A stretch of 64,000 nucleotides of DNA from Dichotomocladium elegans (lineage: Eukaryota > Mucoromycota > Mucoromycetes > Mucorales > Lichtheimiaceae): positions 186,001 to 250,000 of the forward strand of contig JAIXMN010000001.1 of assembly GCA_025716815.1 (NCBI GenBank), given 5' to 3'. A model generated the notes under the pieces. The model ran no database searches. It saw only the letters and a list, made by a program, of their open reading frames with translations, and was not told the origin of the DNA. Made by a program: the position numbers and the translations under genes. Positions 46,031 through 56,907 of this stretch are shown in pieces; position 1 is the stretch's first letter, and the number at the start of each line of letters is the position of its first letter.

Positions 46031-47209
46031 GTTGGTGTGTGTGTTTGTGTGAAATAAAAAAGAGATGAAAGAAATGTGTGTGTGTGTGTACGTGCTGAAG
46101 AAACTCTAACATGAAGTCACTCGCGCAAACCCCCATGCCTGTTTCACTTTTTTCTTTTTTGTTAATCAGCGATCGCAGAAAAAAGAACCCATCTGTGTGG
46201 GGCGGGGGTGTAGTGAAAGTCAAGGCAGTCTAGAAGAGAAAGAAACAGATCCTTTTACTATCTAGTCCCAATGACTCCACGATTGTTGTTATCACCCAGC
46301 GGGTGGTCGGATAAGTTGGATCCATGTTTCCTTGTCGCGTCAAATCCAGTTCAAATTCAAATACGGCCACGAAAAACCCTCCCGCGTCCTCCCTCCTCCT
46401 CCCCCCCTTGGGGAGGATCTGAGAAAAGAATAAAAAAAAACAAGTACTCGCATCCCTATTTGCAGTATGCTGCATAAAAATCGTGAACTTCCCATGTCCG
46501 ACTACCCGATGGCATGGGTGTTTGGGGCCCTCTCCGCGCGCGCGCGCAACACATATGGGTTCTGTCGTCCCTGCATTCCTAGTATAGTTTTACGAAACGG
46601 TAATAAAACCAAATGCCCATTAAAAAACTCGGTCTAATGCTTCGGGTGTGTGTGTGTGCCTTTTTATATCTCGCGCCATGAACAATGCGAATTCCCCCAG
46701 GGTCCATCATTGAGGAGCAAAAAAAAAAAAAGATTAGGAGTAGGGAAGGGGTTGCGCATCACACACCGTGTTGCAGGCCATGGCGGGCCATTCTATGCGA
46801 TTTGATGCGATCGAAGGCATGCGGAAACAAAGGACCAATCGCAACACATGGTGAATGGTGCAATGGGGTTATATGTCGTCATCGGACCAGAGAAGAGAAA
46901 ACGGGCTTGGACTCCTTAGTGGGGCAAACCATTCCCCTCCCCCTTCCTCTGCAGAGTACGAATGCCAAGAGTTGTCATCCCCATGCGCGTATGTGCAAAG
47001 TGCGCGCGCGTGTGTAGATGCATGTTGCGTCCTGGTGAGGATAGAGGGGACGGGAACCTGTGCGTGGCCGGATATTCGTTTGTCCAGATCGGTTTAGTTC
47101 ATTAAAGCTGATCAGTCCATATTGAAATGGGGGATTATCGTCTTTTTTGTTTTCATCCCTCTCTTCTCTTTCTCACTCTCAACTCTCGCACCGCTCTCTT
47201 TCGACCGGA
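46031..47209. other. Divergent promoter region
   Basis: 1.2 kb between IF1 (-) and the EF-hand gene (+). Contains GT/TG microsatellites (46068-46090 and near 46645-46658), a (GC)n run near 46537-46547 and CT-rich tracts before 47210. No gene supported. Confidence 0.55.
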
Positions 47210-48076
47210 ATGGTAAAAGATGCTTTGATTAAGAAAAGATGAAAAGAAAGAGAGAGAAAAAATAAAGGCGTCGATCAAAAAAAAAAAAAGAATAACGTCG
47301 CTGAAAAAGATTAGACGGCAGTAGGATACACGTTCAACGACAATGAAGTCGCCAAGCTCAAGTCAATCTTTCACACGATGGCGGACGGACATAGCTCCCT
47401 TGCCGTTTCTGCATTGTCCGAAGCGCTATCCAAAGCCCGCATCAAGACAGCAGAACCTGAACTTACCGCTCAGGTAAAAAAAAAAAAGAAACGGATCGAC
47501 TTATATTTTCGGCTATGTCTTCTTATGCACACACACACACTCTCTCTCTCTCTCTTAGCTTCAGGCCATGAATAAATCCGGTCAGTTACGTTTTGAGGAC
47601 TTCTTGGCACTCGTCGGTCGTGTATGTTGCTCTTACTGGGATTTGCAATGAGCTCGCGTCGATTCAAACGTGCTTCTTTGTGTATAGCAACGCGAGCGCA
47701 ATCCCGAAGAAGGACTAGAGCGTGTATTCAGGCTCCTGGATGGAGATGGTGATGGCCAGATCTCCAAAGAGGAGTTGCGTCGTGGTCTTGAAGAATTCGG
47801 TAAATGCTGTTGTGTCCTATTGAAAAACCCCGCAAAGGCTTGGTAGCTTATCTCACCCACCCAACAACAAAAAAGGCGAATCGGTCACCGACGACGAGGT
47901 TCGACGAATGACAGAAGCTGCGGACGTCGACGGCGACGGGAAGATCAACTATGAGGAGTTTGTCAAGATTTTGGTAAGGTCCAAGGAGAAACGGAGCATG
48001 TGCTTTCTGCTCTACCTCACCATCTGCAACGCGCATCATTCTATAGACCCCATCCAAAGTCAATGGGCGGGCTTAA
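47210..48076 (+). CDS. EF-hand protein (calmodulin/centrin-like)
   Basis: Exons 47210-47212 (only the ATG), 47315-47473, 47559-47621, 47688-47799, 47876-47973 and 48047-48076 give 154 aa. The two C-terminal EF hands are canonical: [12 protein letters not shown] and [12 protein letters not shown], followed by FVKIL. The N-terminal half keeps the helix pattern ([40 protein letters not shown]), but the first loop ([13 protein letters not shown]) and second loop ([10 protein letters not shown]) lack most acidic ligands, so only two calcium sites are likely. Overall length is that of calmodulin or myosin light chains; the degenerate N-lobe fits a light chain (for example Cdc4-like) as well as calmodulin-like protein. 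The start is isolated by an intron directly after the ATG (ATG|gtaaaa). Confidence 0.8.
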
Positions 48077-48612
48077 AGAGATAAAGAAACGTACTAATAA
48101 AGGCTTGCTGAGAGGACGGAGCTCCGCATCCCAAAGATGGGATCTTTTTTTTTTTTTGACGCATGTGTCAAATCAGATATTTCACATGTCAACCGTATGT
48201 GTAATTGAATTGCCGCCAATCATCGATTGCAATCTTCTCTCTGTCTGGCAAAAGAGACAAGTGGAAGGGTGTAGAGGCCAGCAAAAGGACGGGACAGGGC
48301 GAGCAGAATTCGCTCGCTTGACACGGATTGGAAATTCCCAAATGGAGACTTAAGCCGATATAAAGAATTCCCAGGGCCCCCTTTTCCCGACGGAAATGGG
48401 ATCTGAGCGTGCGAAAACCAAAAAAAAAAGATGTTATTATTATAATACATAAGAAATGATTGGTGGATTGCGATAAACAAGTGAGGACGGTGGAAATGCG
48501 AATGAGTTGAAGGGATGCAGCTTGGTATCTTTGATGCGTTGTGTGCGGCTTTTTTTTTTTTTTTGAGGGGAGAGGGAAGCGCCCGACGGCAATGATAATG
48601 TCTATTTTTTTT
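48077..48612. other. Convergent 3' flanks
   Basis: Contains homopolymer T tracts (about 48146-48158 and 48549-48564) and a short A run. No gene supported. Confidence 0.6.
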
Positions 48613-48753
48613 TTACTTGGCCTTGGTGAAGAAGAGGACATCGTTCTTGCAGTCCATTGCGTAGCTCCAGACAAGGACAGAACCGGCGGTGGTCAGGACG
48701 AGTTTCTTGGCAACCGCAGCAGAGGCAAGACGGGCGAAACGAGCGGGCACCAT
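48613..48753 (-). CDS. Small protein, 46 aa, probable mitochondrial membrane peptide
   Basis: A single uninterrupted frame from the ATG at 48753 to TAA at 48613: MVPARFARLASAAVAKKLVL..., then hydrophobic TTAGSVLVWSYAMDC and a KNDVLFFTKAK end. The basic/Ala-rich N-terminus plus a short hydrophobic stretch suggests a mitochondrial accessory peptide of a respiratory complex or ATP synthase. I cannot assign the family. The ATG context (gcaccATGG on the complementary strand: ATCACCATGGTGCC) is good, and codon use resembles that of neighbouring genes. Moderate confidence because the frame is short. Confidence 0.45.
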   Translation of the reverse strand: MVPARFARLASAAVAKKLVLTTAGSVLVWSYAMDCKNDVLFFTKAK

Positions 48754-50177
48754 GGTGATTTAAGGATGTTTGAGCAAGTATACGGGTTGGGAGGGGATGG
48801 CCTGCATTTATATAGGAAGAGGGAGTGTGTGGGAAATCGCGGGTATCTCGTCTATCTGGCGGAAAATGAGTCAACGTGCGTGTCATCGTCGTCCTCCCCA
48901 GCCAGGACCCAATCAAAAAATCCCCCGGTACAACACATTTACCCGACTTATCCAGAATCGATCGCAATGCCCCCATTCATGCCCTGTCCGATAAGAATAA
49001 CGCCGGTTTTCTCGGATGTAAAGTCCATTGCATCGCTGAAAAAAAAAAAAGGCACGCACCATCATCTCCGTTCCCCACCCTCCTCAACACACACACACAC
49101 ACCACCTCTGCTTCTTGATCGCTTCTCTATACACAAAAAGAAAGAGAGAGACCGAAGCGCTTGCGCCTTTTTTTTTCCCCCTCCGCTTGGGGTCCCGAGG
49201 AACCGAAGTTTCTTTTGGATTAATAATAGAGTCAAAGCTTTCTAAATGGGCCGGACGGCCGGTGATTCTGCGACGCTCGTCCTGAGGAGTAAAATGCAGC
49301 CGGCATGGGATGGGAGAGCCCGAATATACGTGCGTGCATCCATGTGCAATAGGAAACGCTATCTTCCATTCAACCTGGATTGATTGTAAGAAAAAAAAAA
49401 TTGGGTCGCTGAAAGTGAAAACAAAGGGGAGGGGAAGATCCAGACCGGACCAATTCCAACCCCTCCTCACCCACCTAACACCTCATCTTTCCTACCTCTC
49501 CTGGGCCATGAAGCCCCCAGTAAAGGGCGAACCTGACTATGCGTGATCCGGCCACACGTTCAAATGATCCAAGATGGGCATAGTTCTATTGGTGTTCTTA
49601 TGTATCGGGCTTTATTGGTCTTTTTTGGAGCATCGATCGGACCAACGCAGTTACCTCCTCCGAACGGTAGTTCGAGAGAGAAGAAAAACCTAAAAATAGA
49701 ACATCTCTTTTTACGTGGACAAATTAGGGCATGAATGAAACAAAATAATGCGTAGTGAACCAGGGTTCCCGATATGGAAATGAAGGAAAATAGAGATAGA
49801 TAGATCGATGGATAGAGAGAGATACAATCGCATCAACGTCTCGCAGCTTATTAAACCGTAGAAACATGAGCAGCTCCTGCGAATGAAATCGCTGACAAAC
49901 CCCCCCCCCGGCTGGTGGGTGGATAGACGATAAACGGTGCCATTTCGCGAGATGTATCGCTCTGTCGCCGTGCATGTACTGTAGATGATCGTCCATGCAC
50001 GACGTGCACTGACGCTTGTTTTCAGCGTCGAGTCTTCTATCGTTCAATCACCGAGAAAACCTTCCCTCGTGCATGCGTGCGCGCGCGCAATTGGGTAAGA
50101 CGATATCACGTGCCATATACGATAAAAAATGTATTGAGTTTGGGGGAAGGGAAAGGTGGATGGGCGGGAAAAAAGTT
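48754..50177. other. Intergenic, 1.4 kb
   Basis: Upstream of the 46-aa gene and 3' of the sugar transporter. Contains poly-A at 49039-49050, a CA run near 49090-49103, GATA/GATC tandem words near 49795-49822 and a (GC)n spot near 50078-50088. No supported gene. Confidence 0.5.
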
Positions 50178-52034
50178 CTATGCCTTCACACGGATTACAA
50201 ACCGACTCATGGCTGCTGCCACAAGAGCCATCAAACCGCCAAATGCTAATACTGACGTGACGCTCGACGCACTGCCGCCCTGCCCCTCACCAATGGCATC
50301 TGTGGCCGCAAATATAAAGGACGCAATGATAGCCACTGCAAACTGGGGGAACACAATGTACATGTTGTGAACGCCGAGGATCATGCCCGCATCAAACTCT
50401 TCCTTTTGGTCCTCCAGCCGCGCAATGGACGAAGAAGGATGCGGGGCTCCGAGACGCCGCTGCTCGTCTTCATAGCTGACAAACTCGCCGACAAGGGAAA
50501 ACGGAACCCAGAGCACAATAGCCCACGGGATACCCATAATCGCCAGAACAATCGTTGCAGCAAGGACAGATTTGACAAACCAAGCTGAAAGAAGCGCGGC
50601 GGCAACCACCAGGTGCGAGATCGTGTAAACATTGAGGAGCGATAGCAGGTGGTAGATGTGTTCGTACTTGGACACAATAGCAGGAATCACGATGCCCGCA
50701 ACCACAGACACGACTGAGTAGCACAGCAGCGCGAAAGAACCAGCCCGGGTACCATCGGCCCAGTTACCGTCGCTGCCCTTGTCGGCGGGATGGGTGGCAA
50801 AGTAGATGTCAGAGACCCACTGGGTGCTATACGTTATGGGAAATCATCTGCTTAACACCCATAATACATCTCTCGAACAAAGCATCTATTATTACCTGTA
50901 AAAAAGAAAAGGGAACCATCCCATCCAGGCGAAGAACTGGGTATTACAAAGAGTCTGTACAGGACGTGGTAGAAACCGGAACGCCCGCCAAATGTAGACA
51001 AAAGTACCATACCACGGCCTATAATGTTGCTGTCAGTCGACCAAAAAAAATAACCAAAGCCACCGCTGCATGTAAAAGAAGACTAACTGATTATCCTCCT
51101 CCTCGCGCTCGAGCGGCTTCTCGTGGATGGCAAGGCATGTGATGCCGAGGGTGACGCAAAAGACAACCATGGCAATGATGCAAAAGACCTTGATTTGGGA
51201 ATCCGCAATCCACGAAAAGTATCGGACGAGGTCCAGATAGCCGACAAAATAGCCGATGACCATGGATGAGTTGCTCATGCGTGCACTCCACGCATTGGCC
51301 AGTTCTTGCTGCCACAGGGGCGGAACATCGAGGATAAGGGCACGGCAGATAGCCTGGACGGCATTCAGTGTAAAATCCAAAAAGTAAAAGGAAGCAACAG
51401 CAACAAGGATGGCATACGAGTGGGCCTAGTACAAAAAAAGAAGGGTGTGTTGCGTCAGTCCTGGATTGATTTGGGCCCGCGCGTTCTCTTCCTCGCTTCG
51501 TATTCTGCATTTACCGCGTGACTGATTGTGTCCGGATCATTTCTGTACAGAAAAGACGCCACGCTATGTGCAATCTCACGTGCATATGCGACACCCACCA
51601 TCGACAGACAGGTGAGTATACCTGCAGCAACAATAAATGGACGGCGCTTGCCAAATCGCGAGGTGCATTTGTCACTGAAGGCTCCAATTAACTAGACAAA
51701 AAATGGTCCCGTTCAGAAGATGATCTTATTTATATTGACACGCCACCTTTTGTATTCCTCACAGGTTGGACAATCAGGCCCGAGAGTGGGCCCGCGAGCC
51801 AGACCAGGGCCGTCATCTCCTTTGATAGCTCGAGAGACAAAAGATAAGGTGTGCCATACCTAAAACACGTACATACAACAGCGCGTCAATATACAGCAAA
51901 ATGCCGGTGGCTAACTCCTCTCTCTCTCTACCCTTACACACACCTACAGCACCCCTTTCCTTCCCCTCTACCTGGTTACTTACGATAATTCGACAGTCCC
52001 TATCATGCAAGGCAACAATCGATATGAACATATA

Positions 52035-52070
<36 letters not shown>

Positions 52071-52405
52071 TACGAGTTACACTAAACAGTATAAACCCTT
52101 CTCCCCCGCATATACAACTTACAGGTGAACTGGACACCTGCCATACAGACTGTCAACCCAAGCATCTTTAGTAGACCCAGACCAGGTTCTCCAGCTGTAG
52201 CTGCAACCACTTCATCGGGCTCCTGAATTGATGACGCCGAGGATCGGACGATAGGCGCGCTGTTGTAAGTCGAGGCTTCAAACGACGACCGGCGACGTTT
52301 GTATTTAGGTCGACTGACGGGCGGCTTATGGGAAGGTGTGGTATTGTAACTCGAATGGCTCTGTTGCCCCAGAAGGGGCTTCTTTGGATTATTAGACTCG
52401 GTCAT
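50178..52405 (-). CDS. Sucrose/maltose-type MFS transporter
   Basis: Seven exons, 52405-52123, 51999-51984 (16-nt micro-exon), 51859-51763, 51691-51515, 51425-51088, 51018-50896 and 50826-50178, give 560 aa. A ~75-residue cytoplasmic N-terminus is followed by twelve TM segments. Family markers are LTVCMAGVQFTWTVELSYGTPYLL (TM1, crossing the micro-exon), LVWLAGPLSGLIVQP, then IGAFSDKCTSRFGKRRPFI (the R-x-G-R-R loop of SUC/GPH sugar symporters) and PWAIVLWVPFSLVGEFV. It should carry a disaccharide (sucrose, maltose or trehalose) with protons across the plasma membrane, as for plant SUT proteins and S. pombe Sut1. The large loop near DEQRRLGAPHPSSS is variable. Substrate is inferred. Confidence 0.87.
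52029..52071. repeat. TA/TATG microsatellite
   Basis: A run of AT followed by about seven copies of GTAT, located in the first intron of the transporter gene. Confidence 0.9.
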
Positions 52406-53400
52406 CTAAACCCCAAAAGAGAAGAAGTGTGGATAGAGAAAAAAAAAAGAGAGAAGGGGGGGAGAGAAAGAGAAAGAAATCAGCTGCGAGGCATTTATAT
52501 TCCAGCTTATGGGCGTAATCATATGATTGGATAGCGTGGGGTGGGGGTGGGGGTAGAAGGAGGATGTCTCCTGGATCGATGCACCTGCTTCATTTTTGAC
52601 AATTGCTGGGCCCCGACGCTAGCCACTGACAAGGGCCCAGATGAGGTCTTGTCTGTCTGCATTTCTTTTGCCTCGTCCCTTCACGCTCACGAAAATAAAA
52701 GATAGAGCATCCCTTAGAATCTCTCTTGGAACCGATATCCGCCCCCCTCCCAATCTTCATCCATCTCTGTCGCGCTAGGATGCCCAAGATATAACAAATC
52801 GGTTGGTCAGCTGACTTCTTCAGATGATCTCATCCCCGGAGACATGGAATAATAGACAGATCACTCGGTTGACATCCGACACATCTTTGTTTTTATCAGC
52901 AAACTGTGTCACGTAACATGGAACAAGTGAAGAGTGATGCACCGTTCCTGCTATGGTAAAAGATCAAAGACAAAGATATACCGCGACTAGGGGCTGCCAG
53001 CGTCCTTGCGCAACACCCATAAAAGTCATGGGCTAAGGGCCGGGTGAGGTTCTTTTACCAATCGCAAATGCGGCAAGTCTGGTGAGGTCACCCAACCTTT
53101 TTTTTTCTCCGTGACAACCAAAAATGACATGACACTATATGATAGGCAGTCTTAAGGGAACCAACCACACATGCAATATGTGCAATACAATTTTTCAAGA
53201 GTCTAGCAATCGCTAATGTATAATACAGAAAAGATGTTAGGGGAAGGTGGAGAGCTAAAAGAAATCGTTCTTCTGATTTATGTATGCGGAGTGAGAGAAA
53301 GGGTGTGTGCATGCTATTAGTGGAAGTCTGCTGGGAAGGAAGGGGGATGGAAGGAGTTGAAGAAAGATGTCTCTCTTTAACGGTACAATCAACTGTTTTC
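52406..53400. other. Intergenic, 1 kb
   Basis: Promoter of the transporter gene (A/G-rich and G-rich stretches at 52440-52480 and 52530-52560) and 3' flank of the BTG/Tob gene. No gene supported. Confidence 0.55.
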
Positions 53401-54060
53401 CTAGTTTGCTAGTATAATTTGATCTTCTTGCTTGCTGACATGCTTCGCTAGTGGAGAGGATGCTAATGGAGGAGTTGCGATACGTTGCGCGTTATTATGA
53501 GGACTTGGTGGAGGGGAAATCTTTATCGCAGAGGATGTTGCGGACCGGATGTGAGGACTGAGCGCTGGAGCTTTGGGTAAAGTGCTGGGATCGATCTTCA
53601 GTGTAATCCTGCCCCTTGATCGGTCCTCGAAGAGCGTCATGATATTGCCGTGGTCTCCAACCCTGTATGCCACCGAGAAAGGATCAATCCAAAGCACAAA
53701 ATCGCGAGGAAGGCTTGCATGGATTATTTCTGCTGATACAGACGACTTTTTTGCAGCTAATAAATACGGTAGGCAGCCAGGGCATAATGTCAATTCTCAT
53801 TCAGTTCTTCTTTTTTTTGTTTACTTGCAGAGAAAGAAACACTTACCATAAGCAAGCACGGGATCCAGACGGCCATTCAGGTTAGAAATAGACCGAAAGC
53901 CATTGCCTCGAGAAGGTTGCTGCGGGTCCCAGTGATTCGCGAACCGGGTTTTTAACACTCCGGTTAATTCGTGCTTGAAGAGTGAAATGCTATCTTGATC
54001 AAGTTTGGATTGTACAAGTCGACCAAGAAAATCTACAGCTTGTGCGATTTCGATGTGCAT
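53401..54060 (-). CDS. BTG/Tob (anti-proliferative) domain protein
   Basis: Two exons, 54060-53847 and 53756-53401, phase 1, give 189 aa. The N-terminal ~110 residues match the BTG domain: MHIEIAQAVDFLGRLVQSKL, then LKTRFANHWDPQQPSRGNGFRSISN, LDPVLAYGAAKKS (the box A region), then LPRDFVLWIDPFSVAYRVGDHG (box B, W-I-D-P-x-x-V-(S/A)-Y-R-(I/V)-G). The C-terminal tail is Ser/Pro rich and disordered. BTG/Tob proteins bridge the Caf1 (CNOT7) deadenylase to mRNA-bound proteins and thus slow proliferation by promoting mRNA decay; they occur in animals and in some early-diverging fungi. A Caf1 partner is inferred from family knowledge. Confidence 0.87.
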
Positions 54061-54233
54061 GATGTTTGAGGTAAATGGACAAGCCGACCTTTCGATTCTG
54101 TCTCATTTTTAAATTACCGCCGGGGTACGGAAGGAAGGCCCAATGAAAGCACATGCGTATGCTGTCACTTTTTCTTTTTTTTTGGTAAGTCGGTTTAACA
54201 CCAAATCCCATTTTATTATCTTTCTTTATTTCA

Positions 54234-56327
54234 TTACACACGCTTGCCGAACTCCTCACTAAAAGAAAGAAATACACATTAACACGCGAAACCCCCAGTT
54301 TAGTCAGTGTAAAAAAAAAAAAGAAAAGAAAAACTTACTTGTATTCACGCCAGATCTATGTGGCAGAGAAAGAAGATGACATCTTGAGAGACTGCTGACT
54401 TTAAACCATTTACTCTGAAGACTTACCACAGGTGCGGAAGTACAGGGAATCAAACCAACTTCAGTGATTACGAGTGTGATGTATTTTGATGGCGTGACAT
54501 CATATAATAGATTCAAGAGTCTCAAATTCGACTGTTCGCGCCACGATGACAGTGACGATTCATTTGGCGAAGGCTGGCCTTGGTGATTTGAATTGTACAC
54601 GGGCTTGGTCGACATAAGATCATCGGGATTGCCTGTACTGTGCGATTAACAAAACGATCTATTCGTCGGTTGCATAATTACTGACCCAATTCGTTCAACA
54701 CAAGCGAGTCCACCTGGGTACGATTGACGAATTTATATGTCTCACAGCAAATCATGACAGGAATTTGCTTGTCGCTTGCAGCCATAGCGACCATGGCTGT
54801 GCCCACGCGAGAATACACTGCACCATTGTTTAAAAGGGCGTGGGCACCCATAACCACTTTAGTGACTGATCGCAAGGCAACATAGACGCTGGAAAGGAGA
54901 TAGTAGGAGCAGTTTATGCCAGCAGCCGTCAATCGCCGAAGCAGGTGCTTGCCTAGCCGTCATTCATCTGCTTAGCAAAGCCATTCTTCTCTTCTTTCCT
55001 TTCCTTATCGTTTTTACCTTCAAAGAGTGGGCGGCTGTCCACCACAATCACCTTAAAATCAATGTTCTTCTTTTTCGTCTCTAGCAGTAAACTTTCAACC
55101 ACAGACGATTTGCCATAGGTTAAAATCACATCGCCATCCTGAATCTTTTGCAGACCATTTTGCACAATCAATTGATCCGCCATTGTGATCCGCTCGCGAA
55201 TAAAGTGTTCGATGCACTCAAGAAGACGTTTGCGAGCCTAATGACATATACCTCAGCTTCTTTTTCCCTTGCATTTCCGATTCCATGTCCATTTCTCATT
55301 CTCCGGCTTACATCATCGTCAGATAATGGAGGATCCTCCTCTACGATATCGGAAACCTCCTTCTTGAGCCAGCGAATACACTCACGCATACTGAGCGACA
55401 TCGGGCGGGTAGCAAGTAGATATGCAATGTGAGGGTCGAGATGCTTTTGGATATTTCGCGCAAAGGTGGCGTCTGAGGGCGGCTTGTGATCCTCAATAAC
55501 CTGAAGGCTGCAAGGTTAATACAGTCGTGGTCCAATAATCGATCCTTTGGTACCTTTGAAAATGTCTCTAGCATGGCGACACATCGAGCATTTGATCCAA
55601 CTAACTTGTGCTCCGAGAAGAGTAGACCTAAAGCAAGGACGGCTGGGTGCAGGTCTTTGTTACTGGCAGTGTCTGGTCGCTTGGGCGGATCGAGATGCAT
55701 CAGCCAAGGCACTTGGTTCGAGTCCATCTTGCTCTGTGGCTTGATCTTTTTCTTTTGCTTATCGTCGCTGCCTGCCGTACCCAATGCACCTTGCTGCTGC
55801 TGTGCTTGCTGCGAAGGCGGCGATTGGGATTTTTTCGATGTGCCTTCCATTTCAGCGGCCTTTTTAGCCGATTTGGGAAGTCCAGCAGCTATACGAGACT
55901 GTTTCTCTAACCGTTGTTGCTCCTGAAGGGCTCTGCGCTCGGCTTTGGTCATTTCCTTTTGTGATTTTCTACCCGCTGGTTTCAGTTGTTGTTGCTGCTG
56001 CTGTTGTTGGGAATTCTCCTTGCCCGGGCTGCTGTTTCCTCCGGCAATTGCTGACGTTTTTGGCAGCGGTGACGATGCTTTTGAAGTAGAGCCGACATCG
56101 TTCCGTGCAAGGGGTGACGCTCCACGGCTGGGTTTCTCCTCGGGCGAAAGCCATTGATTCTCGTAGGAGGAGCTCAAGTGGGGCCCGTTAGAGGGTTTAG
56201 AGGACCCGGTGCTGCCAGCAATGTGCAATGGCTGGCGGGAGCGCATGATAAGCTTGAAAGTGTGAAGGAATCGCGAAGAATTCTTTTAATAGCTTACTGA
56301 TGATCTATTTCCATTTGTGGGGTCCAT
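54234..56327 (-). CDS. GCD2: Translation initiation factor eIF2B delta subunit
   Basis: Eight exons, 56327-56298, 56252-55554, 55500-55312, 55237-55018, 54952-54686, 54632-54427, 54355-54339 (17 nt) and 54258-54234, give 550 aa, all phase-consistent. The N-terminal half is low complexity (poly-Gln near 55990-56010, Lys/Gln-rich), as in other delta subunits. The catalytic-core fold follows: [139 protein letters not shown] [26 protein letters not shown] and a final REYNEEFGKRV. It is a regulatory subunit of the guanine exchange factor for eIF2. Confidence 0.93.
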
Positions 56328-56907
56328 GGTTGCAAGACGTGTTTTTTGGAATGAGTGAGTCAGAACGACACAGGAGCAACTTTTTTTTCTTTGGGAAGTG
56401 GGCCATGAAAAATAAATTTTAGCTGCCGACTGCTTTTTTTTACAAAAAAAGTGCTATGCAAAATTCCATCTCACAAACCAGAGAATTCTTCTTTGCGCGG
56501 GACTTGTCCGTCCTGCAGAGTGCTAAATCTATTAACAAAACCCTTTGCCGACATTATGTGCCAGCATTATTATTAACAAAGCGGATGACGATGCAAGTCA
56601 ATGTTCTCCTAAGCATTAGCAAAACTATAATCTTCAATAAAGCGGAAAAAAAGAGCCTGCTCTTCTTGTCAGCAACAAATCTATGAGACAACACATCATT
56701 CCCACATGTGAATATTCCTTCCGTATCTTACATTATCAGAACAGAATCAAGCATTTTGCTATTCTGCAACACAGCAACTCAGACTTAAAATTTAGGTCCC
56801 TCGTCGAGTTTTTCGGACAAAGGAACTTTGCTCTTCAAGCCCGACAAAAACAACAAAAAAATATACATTTATACGATCGAGTGGAGTCCACTGCCCAGCG
56901 CGTCAAC
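56328..56907. other. Divergent promoter region
   Basis: Between eIF2B delta (-) and SUV3 (+), about 580 bp with poly-T tracts. Open plus frames in 56456-56820 lead in frame toward the SUV3 start but look like 5' flank, not protein. Confidence 0.6.

Noticed and set aside
55730..55742. tRNA T-loop-like GGTTCGAGTCC
   Set aside because: It lies inside the eIF2B delta coding exon and has no matching stems; chance match.
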